Shown: positions 51,017 to 60,378 of the stretch, in pieces
Numbering within the stretch: position 1 is the stretch's first letter
How the letters are laid out: each line of letters begins with the position of its first letter
Position numbers and translations under genes: made by a program
Notes under the pieces: generated by a model
The model's input: only the letters and a program-made list of their open reading frames with translations
What the model was told of the DNA's origin: nothing
The model's database searches: none
DNA from: Pectobacterium araliae
GTDB taxonomy: Bacteria; Pseudomonadota; Gammaproteobacteria; Enterobacterales; Enterobacteriaceae
Direction: 5' to 3'
DNA: 64,000 nucleotides
Assembly (NCBI RefSeq): GCF_037076465.1
Contig: NZ_AP028908.1
Location: forward strand, 4,599,679 to 4,663,678

Positions 51017-53032
51017 ATGTCATTCATACGATTACGAAACTTTGTGATGACGTTGGGGGTGTTAATGATCACCGCCTGTGCGCATTCCGTTGACGTGAAA
51101 TATAGCTCGCCAGCAGAACGCCCTATCTTGGTCAAAGAACAGCCTTGGAAGGCTAATCAATATGTTGTTATCGCTTATCACGACGTTGCGGATGAGGGTG
51201 CCGATCAGCGGTTTATGGCGGTACGAACTCAAGCACTTAATGAACACTTTAGCTGGCTGAGGGAAAATGGTTACCACCCGGTGTCCGTTGATGACATTCT
51301 GGCAGCGGGTTCTGGAGGGAAACCGCTCCCGGACAGGGCGGTGTTACTGACCTTTGATGATGGTTACAGCAGTTTTTATCATCGCGTTTACCCTCTCCTG
51401 AAAGCTTATGGGTGGCCAGCGGTACTGGCACCCGTTGGGCGCTGGCTGGACACACCAGAAAACCAGGCAGTGGATTTTAGCGGTGTTCAATTACCCCGTG
51501 ACTATTTTCTTACCTGGCAGCAAGTCAGTGAAATGGCGCAATCTGGCCTGGTAGAAATTGGGGCACATACTTATGACTTACATAAAGGGATTCAGGCAAA
51601 CCCGCAGGGGAATATGGAACCTGCCGCCGTCACTCGCCGCTATTTTCCAGAGAGTAAGCGATACGAAACGCGTGATGAGTATCGTACACGTTTTGCGCAT
51701 GATACGGATCTTATTACGAAAAGAATCACTGACGCGACGGGGAAAAAACCGCGGGTTTGGGTCTGGCCTTATGGCGCGGTGGGGGGCGATGCGTTAAGCA
51801 TTGTTAAGCAGCACGGCTATCAGCTAGCACTAACGCTTGGAGGTGGGCCTGCATCGACTGACTCGCCGTATAACGTTCCTCGGATACTGATTAACAATAA
51901 TCCTGATGTACAGCAGTTTGCGCTGTTGGTTAGTTATGTCCGAGAACCCGAGGTTATACGGGTCGCGCATATCGATCTGGATTATGTTTATGACACCGAT
52001 AAAGCGCAGCAGTCGCGTAATGTAGATGCATTAATTCAACGCATTGCCGACTTGCGTATTAACACCGTTTATCTTCAGGCGTTCTCCGATCCAAACGGTG
52101 ATGGCAATGTCCAGTCACTTTATTTCCCTAATCGCTGGATGCCCGTCCGAGAAGACTTATTCAATCATGTGGCCTGGCAACTAGCCTCGCGGGCGCTTGT
52201 TAGCGTTTATGCCTGGATGCCGGTGCTGGCTTTTGATATGGATGACGAGACGTTACAGCGGGTTGAGCGGATCGACAGTGAGAGCGGGCAACGTAGTATC
52301 AACCACAGCCAATATCGGCGTTTATCGCTATGGGATGCGGAGGCCAGAAGACGCATTACTGATATTTATGAGGATCTTTCCGCCCACGCCATGTTTGGCG
52401 GTATCTTATTCCATGACGATGCCGTACTTGCAGACGATGAAGATGCAAGCTATCAGGCTATACAGGCATATCAAGAGGCCGGATTCCCTGACACGATTGT
52501 CAGTATTCGTCGCGACCCCCAGCTTACGGCACGCTGGACGCGGTTTAAAAGTAAAGCGTTAACGGACTTTACGCTTGAGCTAGCCGCTCGTGTGCATGAG
52601 GTCCGAGGCCCGCAAGTTCAGACTGCACGCAACATTTTCGCGCTCCCCGCTATCGAGCCAGAGAGTGAAGCATGGTTCTCCCAAAATCTGGATGACTTCC
52701 TTGCCGCTTATGATTGGGTTGCCCCCATGGCCATGCCATTGATGGAAAACGTTGCGTCCAGAGACAGCGATGCGTGGTTGCAAAAACTGGTACAAGAAGT
52801 AGCTCGTCGCCCCGGCGCACTGAATAAAACGGTATTTGAACTTCAGGCAAGGGATTGGCGTGTGCCGGGAGAACCGTGGTTAGACACTGCGCAATTGGTT
52901 AAATGGATGACCGTGTTGCAACTGAATGGTGCAAAAAATTACGGTTATTATCCGGATGATTTTCTTAACAATAAGCCTGAATTAGAAAGCATCCGCCCCA
53001 TGATCTCATCAGAATGGTACCCACTGCCATGA
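51017..53032 (+). CDS. pgaB: Poly-GlcNAc N-deacetylase PgaB
   Basis: Periplasmic lipoprotein (lipobox LMITAC) that removes some acetyl groups from the polymer before export. The ATG at 51017 has GAGGGG at 7-nt spacing and gives 671 residues (E. coli 672). The polysaccharide deacetylase domain shows [20 protein letters not shown] with the catalytic/metal Asp pair, and [13 protein letters not shown]. The C-terminal half from about 310 is the glycoside-hydrolase-like domain ([31 protein letters not shown]). It starts just after the pgaA stop. Confidence 0.94.
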   Translation: MSFIRLRNFVMTLGVLMITACAHSVDVKYSSPAERPILVKEQPWKANQYVVIAYHDVADEGADQRFMAVRTQALNEHFSWLRENGYHPVSVDDILAAGSGGKPLPDRAVLLTFDDGYSSFYHRVYPLLKAYGWPAVLAPVGRWLDTPENQAVDFSGVQLPRDYFLTWQQVSEMAQSGLVEIGAHTYDLHKGIQANPQGNMEPAAVTRRYFPESKRYETRDEYRTRFAHDTDLITKRITDATGKKPRVWVWPYGAVGGDALSIVKQHGYQLALTLGGGPASTDSPYNVPRILINNNPDVQQFALLVSYVREPEVIRVAHIDLDYVYDTDKAQQSRNVDALIQRIADLRINTVYLQAFSDPNGDGNVQSLYFPNRWMPVREDLFNHVAWQLASRALVSVYAWMPVLAFDMDDETLQRVERIDSESGQRSINHSQYRRLSLWDAEARRRITDIYEDLSAHAMFGGILFHDDAVLADDEDASYQAIQAYQEAGFPDTIVSIRRDPQLTARWTRFKSKALTDFTLELAARVHEVRGPQVQTARNIFALPAIEPESEAWFSQNLDDFLAAYDWVAPMAMPLMENVASRDSDAWLQKLVQEVARRPGALNKTVFELQARDWRVPGEPWLDTAQLVKWMTVLQLNGAKNYGYYPDDFLNNKPELESIRPMISSEWYPLP

Positions 53033-54357
53033 TAGAGCGAATTCTAGCTTTCTTAATCTTATGCCTGATGATCGGCATCCCTTTTGGTGTGATGTTCTCT
53101 TTTACGGGGGATGTCATTCTAAACTTTACCTTTTTCTGGCCTTTGTTGATGTCTGGGCTATGGATAACGGGTGGGTTGTATTTCTGGTTTCACCATGAGC
53201 GTCATTGGCGCTGGGGAGAGGGGGTGATACCCGACGAACCAGCTGGACGTCCGTTAGTGTCTATCTTGATCCCCTGTTATAACGAGGGGCCTAACGTGTG
53301 CGAAACCATTGAAGCGGCATTAGCACAACGTTATACCCATATCGAAGTGATTGCGGTGAATGACGGCTCCAATGATGATACGGGAGAGATGCTCGATCGG
53401 TTGGCGGATCAACATGACAAACTGCGAGTCATTCATCTTGCGCATAATCAGGGCAAAGCGTTGGCACTTCAAACTGCCTGTGCGGCCGCTCAGAGCGATC
53501 TGCTGGTGTGTATTGATGGCGATGCGCTTCTCGATCCTGATGCTGTCGCCTATTTGGTTAACCCATTAATCAATAATCCACGGGTCGGTGCCGTAACGGG
53601 GAACCCAAGGATAAGGACGCGTTCGACGCTGGTTGGTCGTATTCAGGTTGGTGAATTCTCCTCTATTATTGGTTTGATCAAACGCACACAGCGGGTTTAC
53701 GGCAAAGTTTTCACGGTTTCTGGCGTTATCGCCGCTTTTCGTCGCAGTGCGCTAGCAGAGGTCGGCTATTGGAGCACGGATATGATCACGGAAGATATTG
53801 ATATCAGTTGGAAGCTTCAATTGCGCCATTGGACGATATTTTTTGAGCCACGAGCGCTGTGTTGGATTCTGATGCCAGAAAAGCTCTCTGGCTTATGGAA
53901 GCAGCGGCTGCGCTGGGCGCAAGGTGGCGCTGAAGTCTTTCTAAAAAATTTCCGCCATTTATGGTCATGGCGCTATCGCCGCATGTGGCCATTGTTCCTC
54001 GAATACTCCATTTCAATCTTATGGGCCTTCACCTACGCCATGAGTGTCGTGTTGTATTTGTTAGGTTTTTTAATCCCGCTACCTGAGGGAATTCGGGTGG
54101 AAACGCTCTTTCCTCCCGCATTTACCGGCATGATGATAGGGGTTGTTTGTTTAATCCAGTTTGTGGTCAGTATGTTGATTGAACGGCGTTACGAGAAAGA
54201 CATTGGTAAATATCTGTTCTGGGTTATCTGGTATCCGATGGTGTATTGGACGTTGAGCCTCTTTACCAGCCTGATCAGTTTTCCCAAGGTCATGCTACGT
54301 TCCCGTAAAAAACGCGCGCGTTGGGAAAGCCCCGATCGTGGTATCGAAAGAGGATAA
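53029..54357 (+). CDS. pgaC: Poly-GlcNAc synthase PgaC
   Basis: Inner-membrane family 2 glycosyltransferase polymerising UDP-GlcNAc. The ATG at 53029 overlaps the pgaB stop by 4 bp and gives 442 residues (E. coli 441). Two N-terminal membrane helices precede the catalytic domain: [32 protein letters not shown] (DxD), [10 protein letters not shown] (TED) and the QxxRW motif as QRLRWAQGG. Further helices follow. In E. coli activity needs PgaD and c-di-GMP. Confidence 0.96.
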   Translation: MIERILAFLILCLMIGIPFGVMFSFTGDVILNFTFFWPLLMSGLWITGGLYFWFHHERHWRWGEGVIPDEPAGRPLVSILIPCYNEGPNVCETIEAALAQRYTHIEVIAVNDGSNDDTGEMLDRLADQHDKLRVIHLAHNQGKALALQTACAAAQSDLLVCIDGDALLDPDAVAYLVNPLINNPRVGAVTGNPRIRTRSTLVGRIQVGEFSSIIGLIKRTQRVYGKVFTVSGVIAAFRRSALAEVGYWSTDMITEDIDISWKLQLRHWTIFFEPRALCWILMPEKLSGLWKQRLRWAQGGAEVFLKNFRHLWSWRYRRMWPLFLEYSISILWAFTYAMSVVLYLLGFLIPLPEGIRVETLFPPAFTGMMIGVVCLIQFVVSMLIERRYEKDIGKYLFWVIWYPMVYWTLSLFTSLISFPKVMLRSRKKRARWESPDRGIERG

Positions 54358-54360
54358 ATT

Positions 54361-54792
54361 ATGCATTCACCTTTAATCATTTCTGAAAGACGTTGGTTGC
54401 CACTCGCTATCGATTCTTTCCTGACGCTATGTGGATGGGGAATCTTTATTTGGCTATTTTCCGAAGTATTTATCGACACTTTTTTGCATAACGCTGTTTC
54501 CGAAGCGTCTTTCTTTACCTCAGATGGCTGGGCTATATCGATACACTTATGCATATTTCTGGTAAACGCGTTGCTCTTAATTGCCTGGGGAAAACTGGAA
54601 CAATATCGCTATCGTTCCAGAAAAGAACAAAGAACGCGTGCTGATGCGCTAGATACCAAACATGTTGCCAAAAGTTTTTCTTTATCGGATGGATTCGTTC
54701 AGGCGTTGCACCGTAATAAGATCCAGCGTGTTTGGCATAATGAGCATGGAAAAATTATTGGTATCGACAACTTATCAAACGTGACCGATTGA
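54361..54792 (+). CDS. pgaD: Poly-GlcNAc synthase accessory subunit PgaD
   Basis: A 143-residue membrane protein with two transmembrane segments (FLTLCGWGIFIWLFSEVFI and ISIHLCIFLVNALLLIAWGKL), followed by a cytoplasmic tail (YRYRSRKEQR). It pairs with PgaC to sense c-di-GMP in E. coli. GGAT/AGGA precedes the start, 3 bp after pgaC. Last gene of the operon. Confidence 0.9.
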   Translation: MHSPLIISERRWLPLAIDSFLTLCGWGIFIWLFSEVFIDTFLHNAVSEASFFTSDGWAISIHLCIFLVNALLLIAWGKLEQYRYRSRKEQRTRADALDTKHVAKSFSLSDGFVQALHRNKIQRVWHNEHGKIIGIDNLSNVTD

Positions 54793-54879
54793 AGACGCAT
54801 TTGGGTTTTATGGCGGTGGCTGACAAGTGTGGGAAAGCGATGCTATCTGATGTCACCGCCGGTTTCCCAAATCTTTCTC

Positions 54880-54907
54880 TTCCTGAGCCAGAATCGTGGC
54901 TCAGGAA
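54880..54907. terminator. Hairpin at the 3' end of the HxlR-type regulator
   Basis: An 11-bp perfect stem (TTCCTGAGCCA / TGGCTCAGGAA) with loop GAATCG includes the regulator's stop codon and lies between it and the convergent pgaD. No T-run. Confidence 0.55.
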
Positions 54908-55335
54908 GCGTGCTGTTTAGCGGATAGTTGTTCAACCGACGGTTTTTCAACGGACGGTTGTGCCGCCAGAATGTCACCCAAATTCCCTTCAATCCATACC
55001 GCCAGCGCTTTCACCCGCTCGCCAACCTCTTTGCCTAATGTCGTCAGGCTGTATTCAACATGCGGTGGGACAACGGGGTAGGCTGTTCTCAGGACAAAAC
55101 CATCACTTTCCAGCCATTGCAGGGTCTGTGCCAGCATGCGTTCGCTCACGCCACCAATCCGTCGACGTAGTTGGCTGAAACGGTGCGTATCATCAAGTAA
55201 AGCGATCAGAATCAGTACACCCCAGCGGCTGGTTACGTGGCTAAGTATCTGGCGAGACGGGCATTTCTCGGCTAAGACGTTGCCGGTTGGCAGAAGCGGG
55301 GGCAATAAATCTATCGGTGTTGGGTGTTGACTCAC
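54901..55335 (-). CDS. HxlR-family regulator, YtfH/QorR-like
   Basis: A 144-residue winged-helix regulator. The HxlR core reads CPSRQILSHVTSRWGVLILIALLDDTHRFSQLRRRIGGVSERMLAQTLQWLESDGFVLRT...VEYSLTTLGKEV, with a conserved Cys at the core entrance as in redox-responsive members. The C-terminal tail has a short repeat (QPSVEKPSVEQLSAKQ). It is divergent from the qorB-like gene, as E. coli ytfH is from ytfG, so it probably represses it. The promoter gap has two copies of TACTTAC. Confidence 0.88.
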   Translation of the reverse strand: MSQHPTPIDLLPPLLPTGNVLAEKCPSRQILSHVTSRWGVLILIALLDDTHRFSQLRRRIGGVSERMLAQTLQWLESDGFVLRTAYPVVPPHVEYSLTTLGKEVGERVKALAVWIEGNLGDILAAQPSVEKPSVEQLSAKQHAS

Positions 55336-55406
55336 TATACTTACCTTTATGTGTGTACTTACTTAAAGTTAGTTTTGCCGATATTATGCCAGCCAGTTCT
55401 TGTTAG

Positions 55407-55440
55407 TAAAAGACGGTTAATAAAAGACGGTTAATAAAAG
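55407..55440 (+). repeat. 14-bp tandem repeat before qorB
   Basis: TAAAAGACGGTTAA occurs twice in tandem (55407-55420 and 55421-55434), followed by a partial TAAAAG whose end forms the AAGGAG SD of qorB. It looks like a recent duplication in the leader. Confidence 0.8.
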
Positions 55441-55449
55441 GAGCTTGAG

Positions 55450-56301
55450 ATGATTGCGATTACTGGTGCATCAGGCCAACTGGGCCGTTTAGTCATAGCA
55501 CAACTGTTAGAAACCGTTCCGGCGAGCGATATCATCGCGCTGGTGCGTGATGTCAATAAAGTTGCCGATCTGTCGGCGCTTGGCGTGCAGGTGAAGGCCG
55601 CTGATTACAACCAGCCTGCGGCATTGGCTTCTGCTCTGCAAGGTGTGGATAAAGTGTTGTTGATCTCCTCCAGCGAAGTAGGACAACGTGCGGCACAGCA
55701 TCGTAATGTGATCGAAGCCGCAGCGAAAGCGGGGGTAAAATTACTGGCCTACACCAGCTTACTGCACGCGGGTAAATCGCCGTTAGCGTTGGCGGAAGAA
55801 CACCGCCAAACCGAAGCGTTGCTAAAAGACTCTGGTTTACCACATGTCCTGCTGCGCAACGGCTGGTATACCGAGAACTATGCGGCCAGCATCCCTGCGG
55901 CGTTGGAGCACGGCGTGTTTATCGGTAGTGCGGGTGAAGGAAAAATTACGTCTGCAACCCGTGAAGATTTTGCCGCCGCCGCCGTCGCGGTACTGACACA
56001 GGAAGGGCAGGCTGGCGAGGTTTATGAACTGGCTGGTGATGAGCCTTACACGTTAGCTGAGCTGGCTGCGGAGATTAGCAAACAGTCTGGTAAGTCTATC
56101 GTCTATCAAAACCTGTCTGAAGCGGAGTTCACCGCTGCGCTGGTTTCAGCCGGGCTACCCGATGTGTTCGCACAAATTATTGCGGATTCAGACGTCGGTG
56201 CATCCAAAGGCGGTCTGTTTGATGATGGCAAACAACTGAGCCGTCTGATTGGTCGCCCAACGACGCCGCTGTCAGCGGTAGTGAAAGCAACGCTGAAATA
56301 A
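55450..56301 (+). CDS. qorB: NAD(P)H:quinone oxidoreductase QorB-like
   Basis: A 283-residue atypical SDR/NmrA-type reductase close to E. coli YtfG (QorB). The NADP-binding motif at the N-terminus is ITGASGQLGRLVI. VDKVLLISSSEVGQR is near 75, KLLAYTSLLHA near 100, and the RNGWYTENYAASIPAALEHG segment shapes the quinone pocket. SD AAGGAG. It is divergent from an HxlR regulator. Reduces quinones, probably in defence against electrophiles. Confidence 0.93.
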   Translation: MIAITGASGQLGRLVIAQLLETVPASDIIALVRDVNKVADLSALGVQVKAADYNQPAALASALQGVDKVLLISSSEVGQRAAQHRNVIEAAAKAGVKLLAYTSLLHAGKSPLALAEEHRQTEALLKDSGLPHVLLRNGWYTENYAASIPAALEHGVFIGSAGEGKITSATREDFAAAAVAVLTQEGQAGEVYELAGDEPYTLAELAAEISKQSGKSIVYQNLSEAEFTAALVSAGLPDVFAQIIADSDVGASKGGLFDDGKQLSRLIGRPTTPLSAVVKATLK

Positions 56302-56309
56302 GCATCACG

Positions 56310-56337
56310 CCAGGCTCAGCATCAATGCTGAGCCTGG
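56310..56337 (+). terminator. Hairpin after qorB
   Basis: A 13-bp perfect stem (CCAGGCTCAGCAT / ATGCTGAGCCTGG) closes a 2-nt centre, between qorB and the convergent acyltransferase. It is followed by TCCTC without a long T-run. Confidence 0.7.
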
Positions 56338-56416
56338 TCCTCGCCCTTAGGTAAGTGATTCGGGTGACTGAACGCTGCCAACGCACATGCAACTTGAAGT
56401 ATGACGGGTATATTTA

Positions 56417-57628
56417 TCAAGATGTTGGAGTGCTTTCTTGCACTTGATTACTCACGTTTTGTTTCTTTTTGGCCGTCAGCAAATTGCCGACAGGCTGTTC
56501 AATGAATTGATAAAGCAGCCAGCCAGCGATAAGGCTAACCGCTCCAGCGCCGATGATCAGCAGTGCAGCGTCTATCACATTGTATTGATTGCCGTCAGTC
56601 CATTCATTTAGCAAGCGAAGGACTAAGAAATGAATCAGGTAAAAGCAGAAAGAAATGTTTCCTAACCATTGCATTGATTTCGCATGTAAAAATGAACGCT
56701 TCTCTTGTAGATCATTCACCGCAAGTGAGCCTATCAATAATGTTAGCGGAATGAGAGTAACCAAATTAAAGCTAAGCAGGAACGGCATGAAAAGATCAAT
56801 ACAATATGTCAATGCTGTCAGTATCATGCTGGTGGTAACTGAAACGGATATCCACTTTCCTTCCTGAATAATACGCGACAGTAACATACCAATGGTGAAT
56901 TCAAAAATACGTGTTGGCGGGAAAGTATAGGAAAGCCACCATTGAATTTCTCCCACCTCAAAGGGAAAGCCTTCAATCAGTGGGGTGGAGGGCAATAATG
57001 TATAGATTGCACCATTAGCTGCGATTAAGGTGGCATAGCAAAATATTACGGATATCCATAAGGATTCTGTCGGTATTTTTTTTACGAGCTTGAGCAAGAA
57101 TGGGTAAATGATATAAAGAAAAACAATGACAGATAGAAACCAACTGGGAACGTTTCCGCCAATATAGTTATCACCTTGCGGTATCCATGTCTGTATCAAT
57201 AATAAATTAGGTAACCAGATATCAACACGCCCAACATTTATTATTCCAGTGATAATAAGTAGCATAATAATTAATATATTTACAGGGTATATCTTCGAAA
57301 ATCGTTTTTTATAGAACTGGAGCGGGTGACTAACGGATGGCGATGACCAGTTCATGACAAACCCGCTCAGGATAAAAAATAACGATACACTTACCCACCC
57401 GGCCTTACTGAGGACAAAAGAGTAAGCTTCGCCGATAGATTCATCTGAGAACAGGTTTAAAATATTCCCGAGCGATGTGTGAAAAAAATACACAAGAAGG
57501 GCAGCAATAATCCGAATGCCGCTCAGAGATGGTAAATTAGGTAGATACCCTTTTTCTGTCCTCTTTATAATAATATTGCGTTGATAATAATGTGAATTTT
57601 CCTTTTTTGCGATGAGGTTGCTATCCAT
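56417..57628 (-). CDS. Acyltransferase 3 family membrane protein
   Basis: A 403-residue integral membrane O-acyltransferase, about ten hydrophobic segments. The family start is LPSLSGIRIIAALLVYFFHTSLG, with the catalytic-type His in FFHT near residue 51 and later GWVSVSLFFILSGFVMNW...FYKKRFSKIYPV. The final part (WLLYQFIEQP) is also typical. Such proteins acetylate LPS, peptidoglycan, capsule or exopolysaccharide; the target here is unknown. A role in modifying the nearby poly-GlcNAc is possible but unsupported. The gene is A/T-rich. Confidence 0.88.
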   Translation of the reverse strand: MDSNLIAKKENSHYYQRNIIIKRTEKGYLPNLPSLSGIRIIAALLVYFFHTSLGNILNLFSDESIGEAYSFVLSKAGWVSVSLFFILSGFVMNWSSPSVSHPLQFYKKRFSKIYPVNILIIMLLIITGIINVGRVDIWLPNLLLIQTWIPQGDNYIGGNVPSWFLSVIVFLYIIYPFLLKLVKKIPTESLWISVIFCYATLIAANGAIYTLLPSTPLIEGFPFEVGEIQWWLSYTFPPTRIFEFTIGMLLSRIIQEGKWISVSVTTSMILTALTYCIDLFMPFLLSFNLVTLIPLTLLIGSLAVNDLQEKRSFLHAKSMQWLGNISFCFYLIHFLVLRLLNEWTDGNQYNVIDAALLIIGAGAVSLIAGWLLYQFIEQPVGNLLTAKKKQNVSNQVQESTPTS

Positions 57629-57960
57629 TTATTTTCTCCTATTTAAACGCGATGCGAAAAAATGAGGGAAGATATCTATCATAAATATATAAATAGGAAG
57701 CTATTGATAATTTTAATTTATTTTTAACATAATAGTTAGTGTAATCAAGAGGATGGATGTATCTCTCTGATTTATCATTGGTGATAATTATCTTGTAAAG
57801 GGAAAATAAACCTTCAATTTATCAATAGCACAATAACTTTTATTTTACAAAGTGGTTTTTTAGTTGACGTATTTCATGATTTTATTTAACTATCACTTTT
57901 TTATAGTTTTTTGTTTTTTTTTAAACGATTAGGTCATGGAAATAAAAATAACTGCGAGCA
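57629..57960. other. A/T-rich intergenic region
   Basis: A 332-bp stretch with many A and T runs between the acyltransferase and the DUF6933 remnant. It probably holds the acyltransferase promoter near its left side. I see no gene or clear repeat. Confidence 0.5.
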
Positions 57961-58552
57961 TCAATTTATCGATGGCGGGACTTTGTACGGATTACTGGAT
58001 AGCTGCGATAACAATGACAACATTTCTTGCTGGGGCCAAAGATATCCGCGATTTTTAACTGAACAAGGCCTATCAGCAAGTGACTGACCAAGAGCGTAGC
58101 CCGTTAATTCGGAAATGTTGAGATTATCAAACCGCACTATGTGTTCAACATCTCCCTTCATTTGGTTCAATGTGCCCTGCACGGAGCGACGACACTGGGT
58201 ATCGACTTGTAGCGGACGCAAATAATTTTGGGCGACGTTAAGTTGCATTTCATTCGCCCCACACTTGAGAAGCGTATTGATGAATGCATCCACAAAGTAA
58301 TCGTTTAGTTCGAGGAAATTTTTCTTGGTAAGCGCCAGTAATACCAGTGGAAAACGAGTTGCATCATGTACGAGAAGTACGCAATTCCGGCGCTGTAAGG
58401 TGATCAAATTTCCGTGCCAGTTGCTCAGTGGGTTGATATCTATTGTTGGTTGCCTAAAAGAGCCACTGACTACAGGGCGTTGCGGCAAATTGATCGCTGT
58501 CATTCAGTGGCAAAGGCTTGAAAAACTTATGCGTAGCGTGAAGTTGAATCAT
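57961..58552 (-). pseudogene. DUF6933 gene, apparently frameshifted
   Basis: The open frame starting at 58503 encodes NPLSNWHGNLITLQRRNCVLLVHDATRFPLVLL and SVQGTLNQMKGDVEHIV, typical of DUF6933 proteins. It begins right after an in-frame TGA, without an SD. Upstream, in another frame, an ATG at 58552 with AAGGGGG before it encodes MIQLHATHKFFKPLPLND, the expected family N-terminus, and runs to a TAG near 58455. A single-base shift between about 58500 and 58460 would join the two. So this is a frameshifted gene or a sequencing error. It lies divergent from hipBA and its operators. Function unknown. Confidence 0.6.
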
Positions 58553-58598
58553 CTTATCCCCCTTGTTCTTCTGTACCCGCCTTATTGCTTATATTCTA

Positions 58599-58704
58599 TT
58601 TACACGCCATAGCAGGTAAATGCACAGTTAACGGTTATAGCGTGTAATTCTTGTTTTACCTGCTAAAGCGTGTAATATTTATTCTACCGTCTATAACCGG
58701 TAGG
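58599..58704. promoter_or_regulatory. Four operator-like repeats of hipBA, 28-bp period
   Basis: Four 22-bp related elements lie at 58599-58620 (inverted), 58627-58648, 58655-58676 and 58683-58704, exactly 28 bp apart. The shared core is roughly TTTACC-KSCTATA-GCGTGTAAT with TTAC / GTAA arms. The fourth has perfect arms CTACCG / CGGTAG. E. coli hipBA also has four HipB operators, though of sequence TATCC-N8-GGATA. HipB (or HipBA) binding is inferred. Confidence 0.75.
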
Positions 58705-58758
58705 ATAAGAGGATAAGAGGATAAGAGGATAAGAGGATAAGAGGATAAGAGGATAAGA
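58703..58758 (+). repeat. Octanucleotide tandem repeat ending at the hipB start
   Basis: Seven perfect tandem copies of GGATAAGA run from 58703 to 58758, followed by GG and the hipB ATG at 58761. Each copy contains an SD-like AGAGG/AGGA, so the hipB ribosome-binding site is made of the repeat itself. The unit is not a multiple of three, and it overlaps the end of the last operator by two bases. Confidence 0.92.
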
Positions 58759-58760
58759 GG

Positions 58761-59027
58761 ATGAAGGTCACCAACAGCAAGCAGCTTAGCAGCTACCTGA
58801 AAGATGTTCGTATCACGCAGAAGCTTTCACAAGGGAAAGTGGCCAGTAAAGTGGGTATTCGCCAGGATACGGTATCCAGCTTCGAGCAACATCCTGATTC
58901 CACCAAGCTGGAAACCTTCTTTAAAATCCTGTCGGCATTGAACTTAGAACTTACTGTTACGCCCCGAAATGTGGATACCGCCAATAACGAAGCCTCTGTT
59001 GCATCATCCTGGAAGGAAGAATGGTAA
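58761..59027 (+). CDS. hipB: Antitoxin HipB-like
   Basis: An 88-residue XRE helix-turn-helix protein (LSSYLKDVRITQKLSQGKVASKVGIRQDTVSSFEQHPDSTKLETFFKILSALNLELTV), the same length and layout as E. coli HipB. The C-terminal tail is SWKEEW; in E. coli HipB the last residue Trp matters for regulation. It neutralises HipA and represses the operon. AGAGG from the repeat lies 7 nt before the ATG. Its stop overlaps the hipA start. Confidence 0.93.
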   Translation: MKVTNSKQLSSYLKDVRITQKLSQGKVASKVGIRQDTVSSFEQHPDSTKLETFFKILSALNLELTVTPRNVDTANNEASVASSWKEEW

Positions 59028-60346
59028 TGGCTGCGCTCGATGTTTACATGAACGGCTATCGGGTGGGGATTCTGACCAAAACGGGCAGTGGGGCACATCA
59101 TTTTTCCTATGATGCGAACTGGCTCGGATTGCCGGGGAGTCGCCCTATTTCGCTTTCTATGCCGCTACGTCACCAGTCCTATCAAGGTGATGAGGTTTAT
59201 AATTTCTTCGACAATTTGTTGCCGGATAACCCGGATATCAGAAGACGCATTGTCGCCAGACATCACGCTGACTCCACCCAGCCGTTTGATCTGCTGGCTA
59301 AAGTGGGGCAAGACAGTGTCGGGGCGTTGCAATTAGTGCCGCAGGGTACACCTGTGCACAATATAAAAAAGATCGAATACAAAACCTTATCTGAGCAGCA
59401 GCTTGAAAACATACTGGCGGGATACCTGTCCGATGCCCCGCTGGGGATGATTGATACAGAAGACAATTTTCGTATCTCTATCGCGGGCGCACAGGAAAAG
59501 ACGGCGCTGCTTTATCTGGATGATCACTGGTGCCTGCCCTTCAATACCACACCAACTACCCACATCATCAAGCTACCGATTGGTAAAATCGAGAGTCACT
59601 CTTACTCAATTGATATGTCTGACAGCGTTGAAAATGAGTATCTGTGCCTGCTCATTGCCAAGGCCTTTGGGCTGCCAGTGCCGCACTGTTTTATGATCAA
59701 AGCTGGCAAGATAAAGGCGTTGGCGGTGGAGCGTTTTGATCGTAAATTCGCCTCGGATGTCAGTTGGATTATGCGGTTACCACAAGAGGATTTTTGTCAG
59801 GTATTAAACGTTCCTTCCGCACTGAAATATGAAAACCATGGTGGACCAGGTATTTCCGCCATTATGTCGTTTCTATTGGGTTCGGTTGATCCAGAAAGGG
59901 ATCGTTATCGCTTTATGCAGGCTCAGGTACTGTTTTGGCTATTGGCTGCAACGGATGGTCATGCGAAAAATTTTTCCCTGTTTATTGAATCTGAGGGACG
60001 ATATCGACTCACGCCTTTCTATGACATTCTCTCCATGTATCCGGCGATGGGCGGACGGGGAATTGATCGCAGAGAGGCCAAATTGGCGATGGGATTGACT
60101 GGCTCAAGAGGCAAGAAATATGCGATTGAGCAGATCTTTCCCCGGCATTTTTTCCAGACGACGAAGGCCGTTGGGTTTGCCAGAGAATCAATGGAAAACA
60201 TTCTGGCGGAGTTTGCACAAACCGTTGATACCGTCATTACGGCTGTTAGAAGTCAACTGCCTGTGGATTTTCCTACTCATATCAGTGATGCAATCCTGAC
60301 CGGGTTGCAGGCTAGATCGAGACGGCTCATGAGAGGATGGGAGTAA
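59027..60346 (+). CDS. hipA: Serine/threonine kinase toxin HipA
   Basis: Kinase that inactivates glutamyl-tRNA synthetase GltX in E. coli and promotes persistence. The ATG at 59027 (SD GGAAGGA eight nt upstream, one-base overlap with hipB) gives 439 residues (E. coli 440). All key residues are intact: the autophosphorylation serine S151 in FRISIAGAQEKTALL, catalytic D310 in ATDGHAKNFS, and metal-binding D333 in FYDILS. An active toxin is therefore predicted. An ATG at 59021 is also possible. Confidence 0.95.
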   Translation: MAALDVYMNGYRVGILTKTGSGAHHFSYDANWLGLPGSRPISLSMPLRHQSYQGDEVYNFFDNLLPDNPDIRRRIVARHHADSTQPFDLLAKVGQDSVGALQLVPQGTPVHNIKKIEYKTLSEQQLENILAGYLSDAPLGMIDTEDNFRISIAGAQEKTALLYLDDHWCLPFNTTPTTHIIKLPIGKIESHSYSIDMSDSVENEYLCLLIAKAFGLPVPHCFMIKAGKIKALAVERFDRKFASDVSWIMRLPQEDFCQVLNVPSALKYENHGGPGISAIMSFLLGSVDPERDRYRFMQAQVLFWLLAATDGHAKNFSLFIESEGRYRLTPFYDILSMYPAMGGRGIDRREAKLAMGLTGSRGKKYAIEQIFPRHFFQTTKAVGFARESMENILAEFAQTVDTVITAVRSQLPVDFPTHISDAILTGLQARSRRLMRGWE

Positions 60347-60349
60347 TTT

Positions 60350-60370
60350 CCCCGACGAATAATATCGGGG
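60350..60370. terminator. Weak hairpin between convergent hipA and mnmE
   Basis: A 6-bp GC-rich stem (CCCCGA / TCGGGG) with a 9-nt loop. No T-run on either side. Confidence 0.3.
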
Positions 60371-60378
60371 AGAGCAAA

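Noticed and set aside
58599..58704. CRISPR array, because of evenly spaced 22-bp repeats
   Set aside because: There are only four degenerate copies with 6-bp gaps, one of them inverted, and no cas genes. The position at the hipBA promoter fits operators much better.
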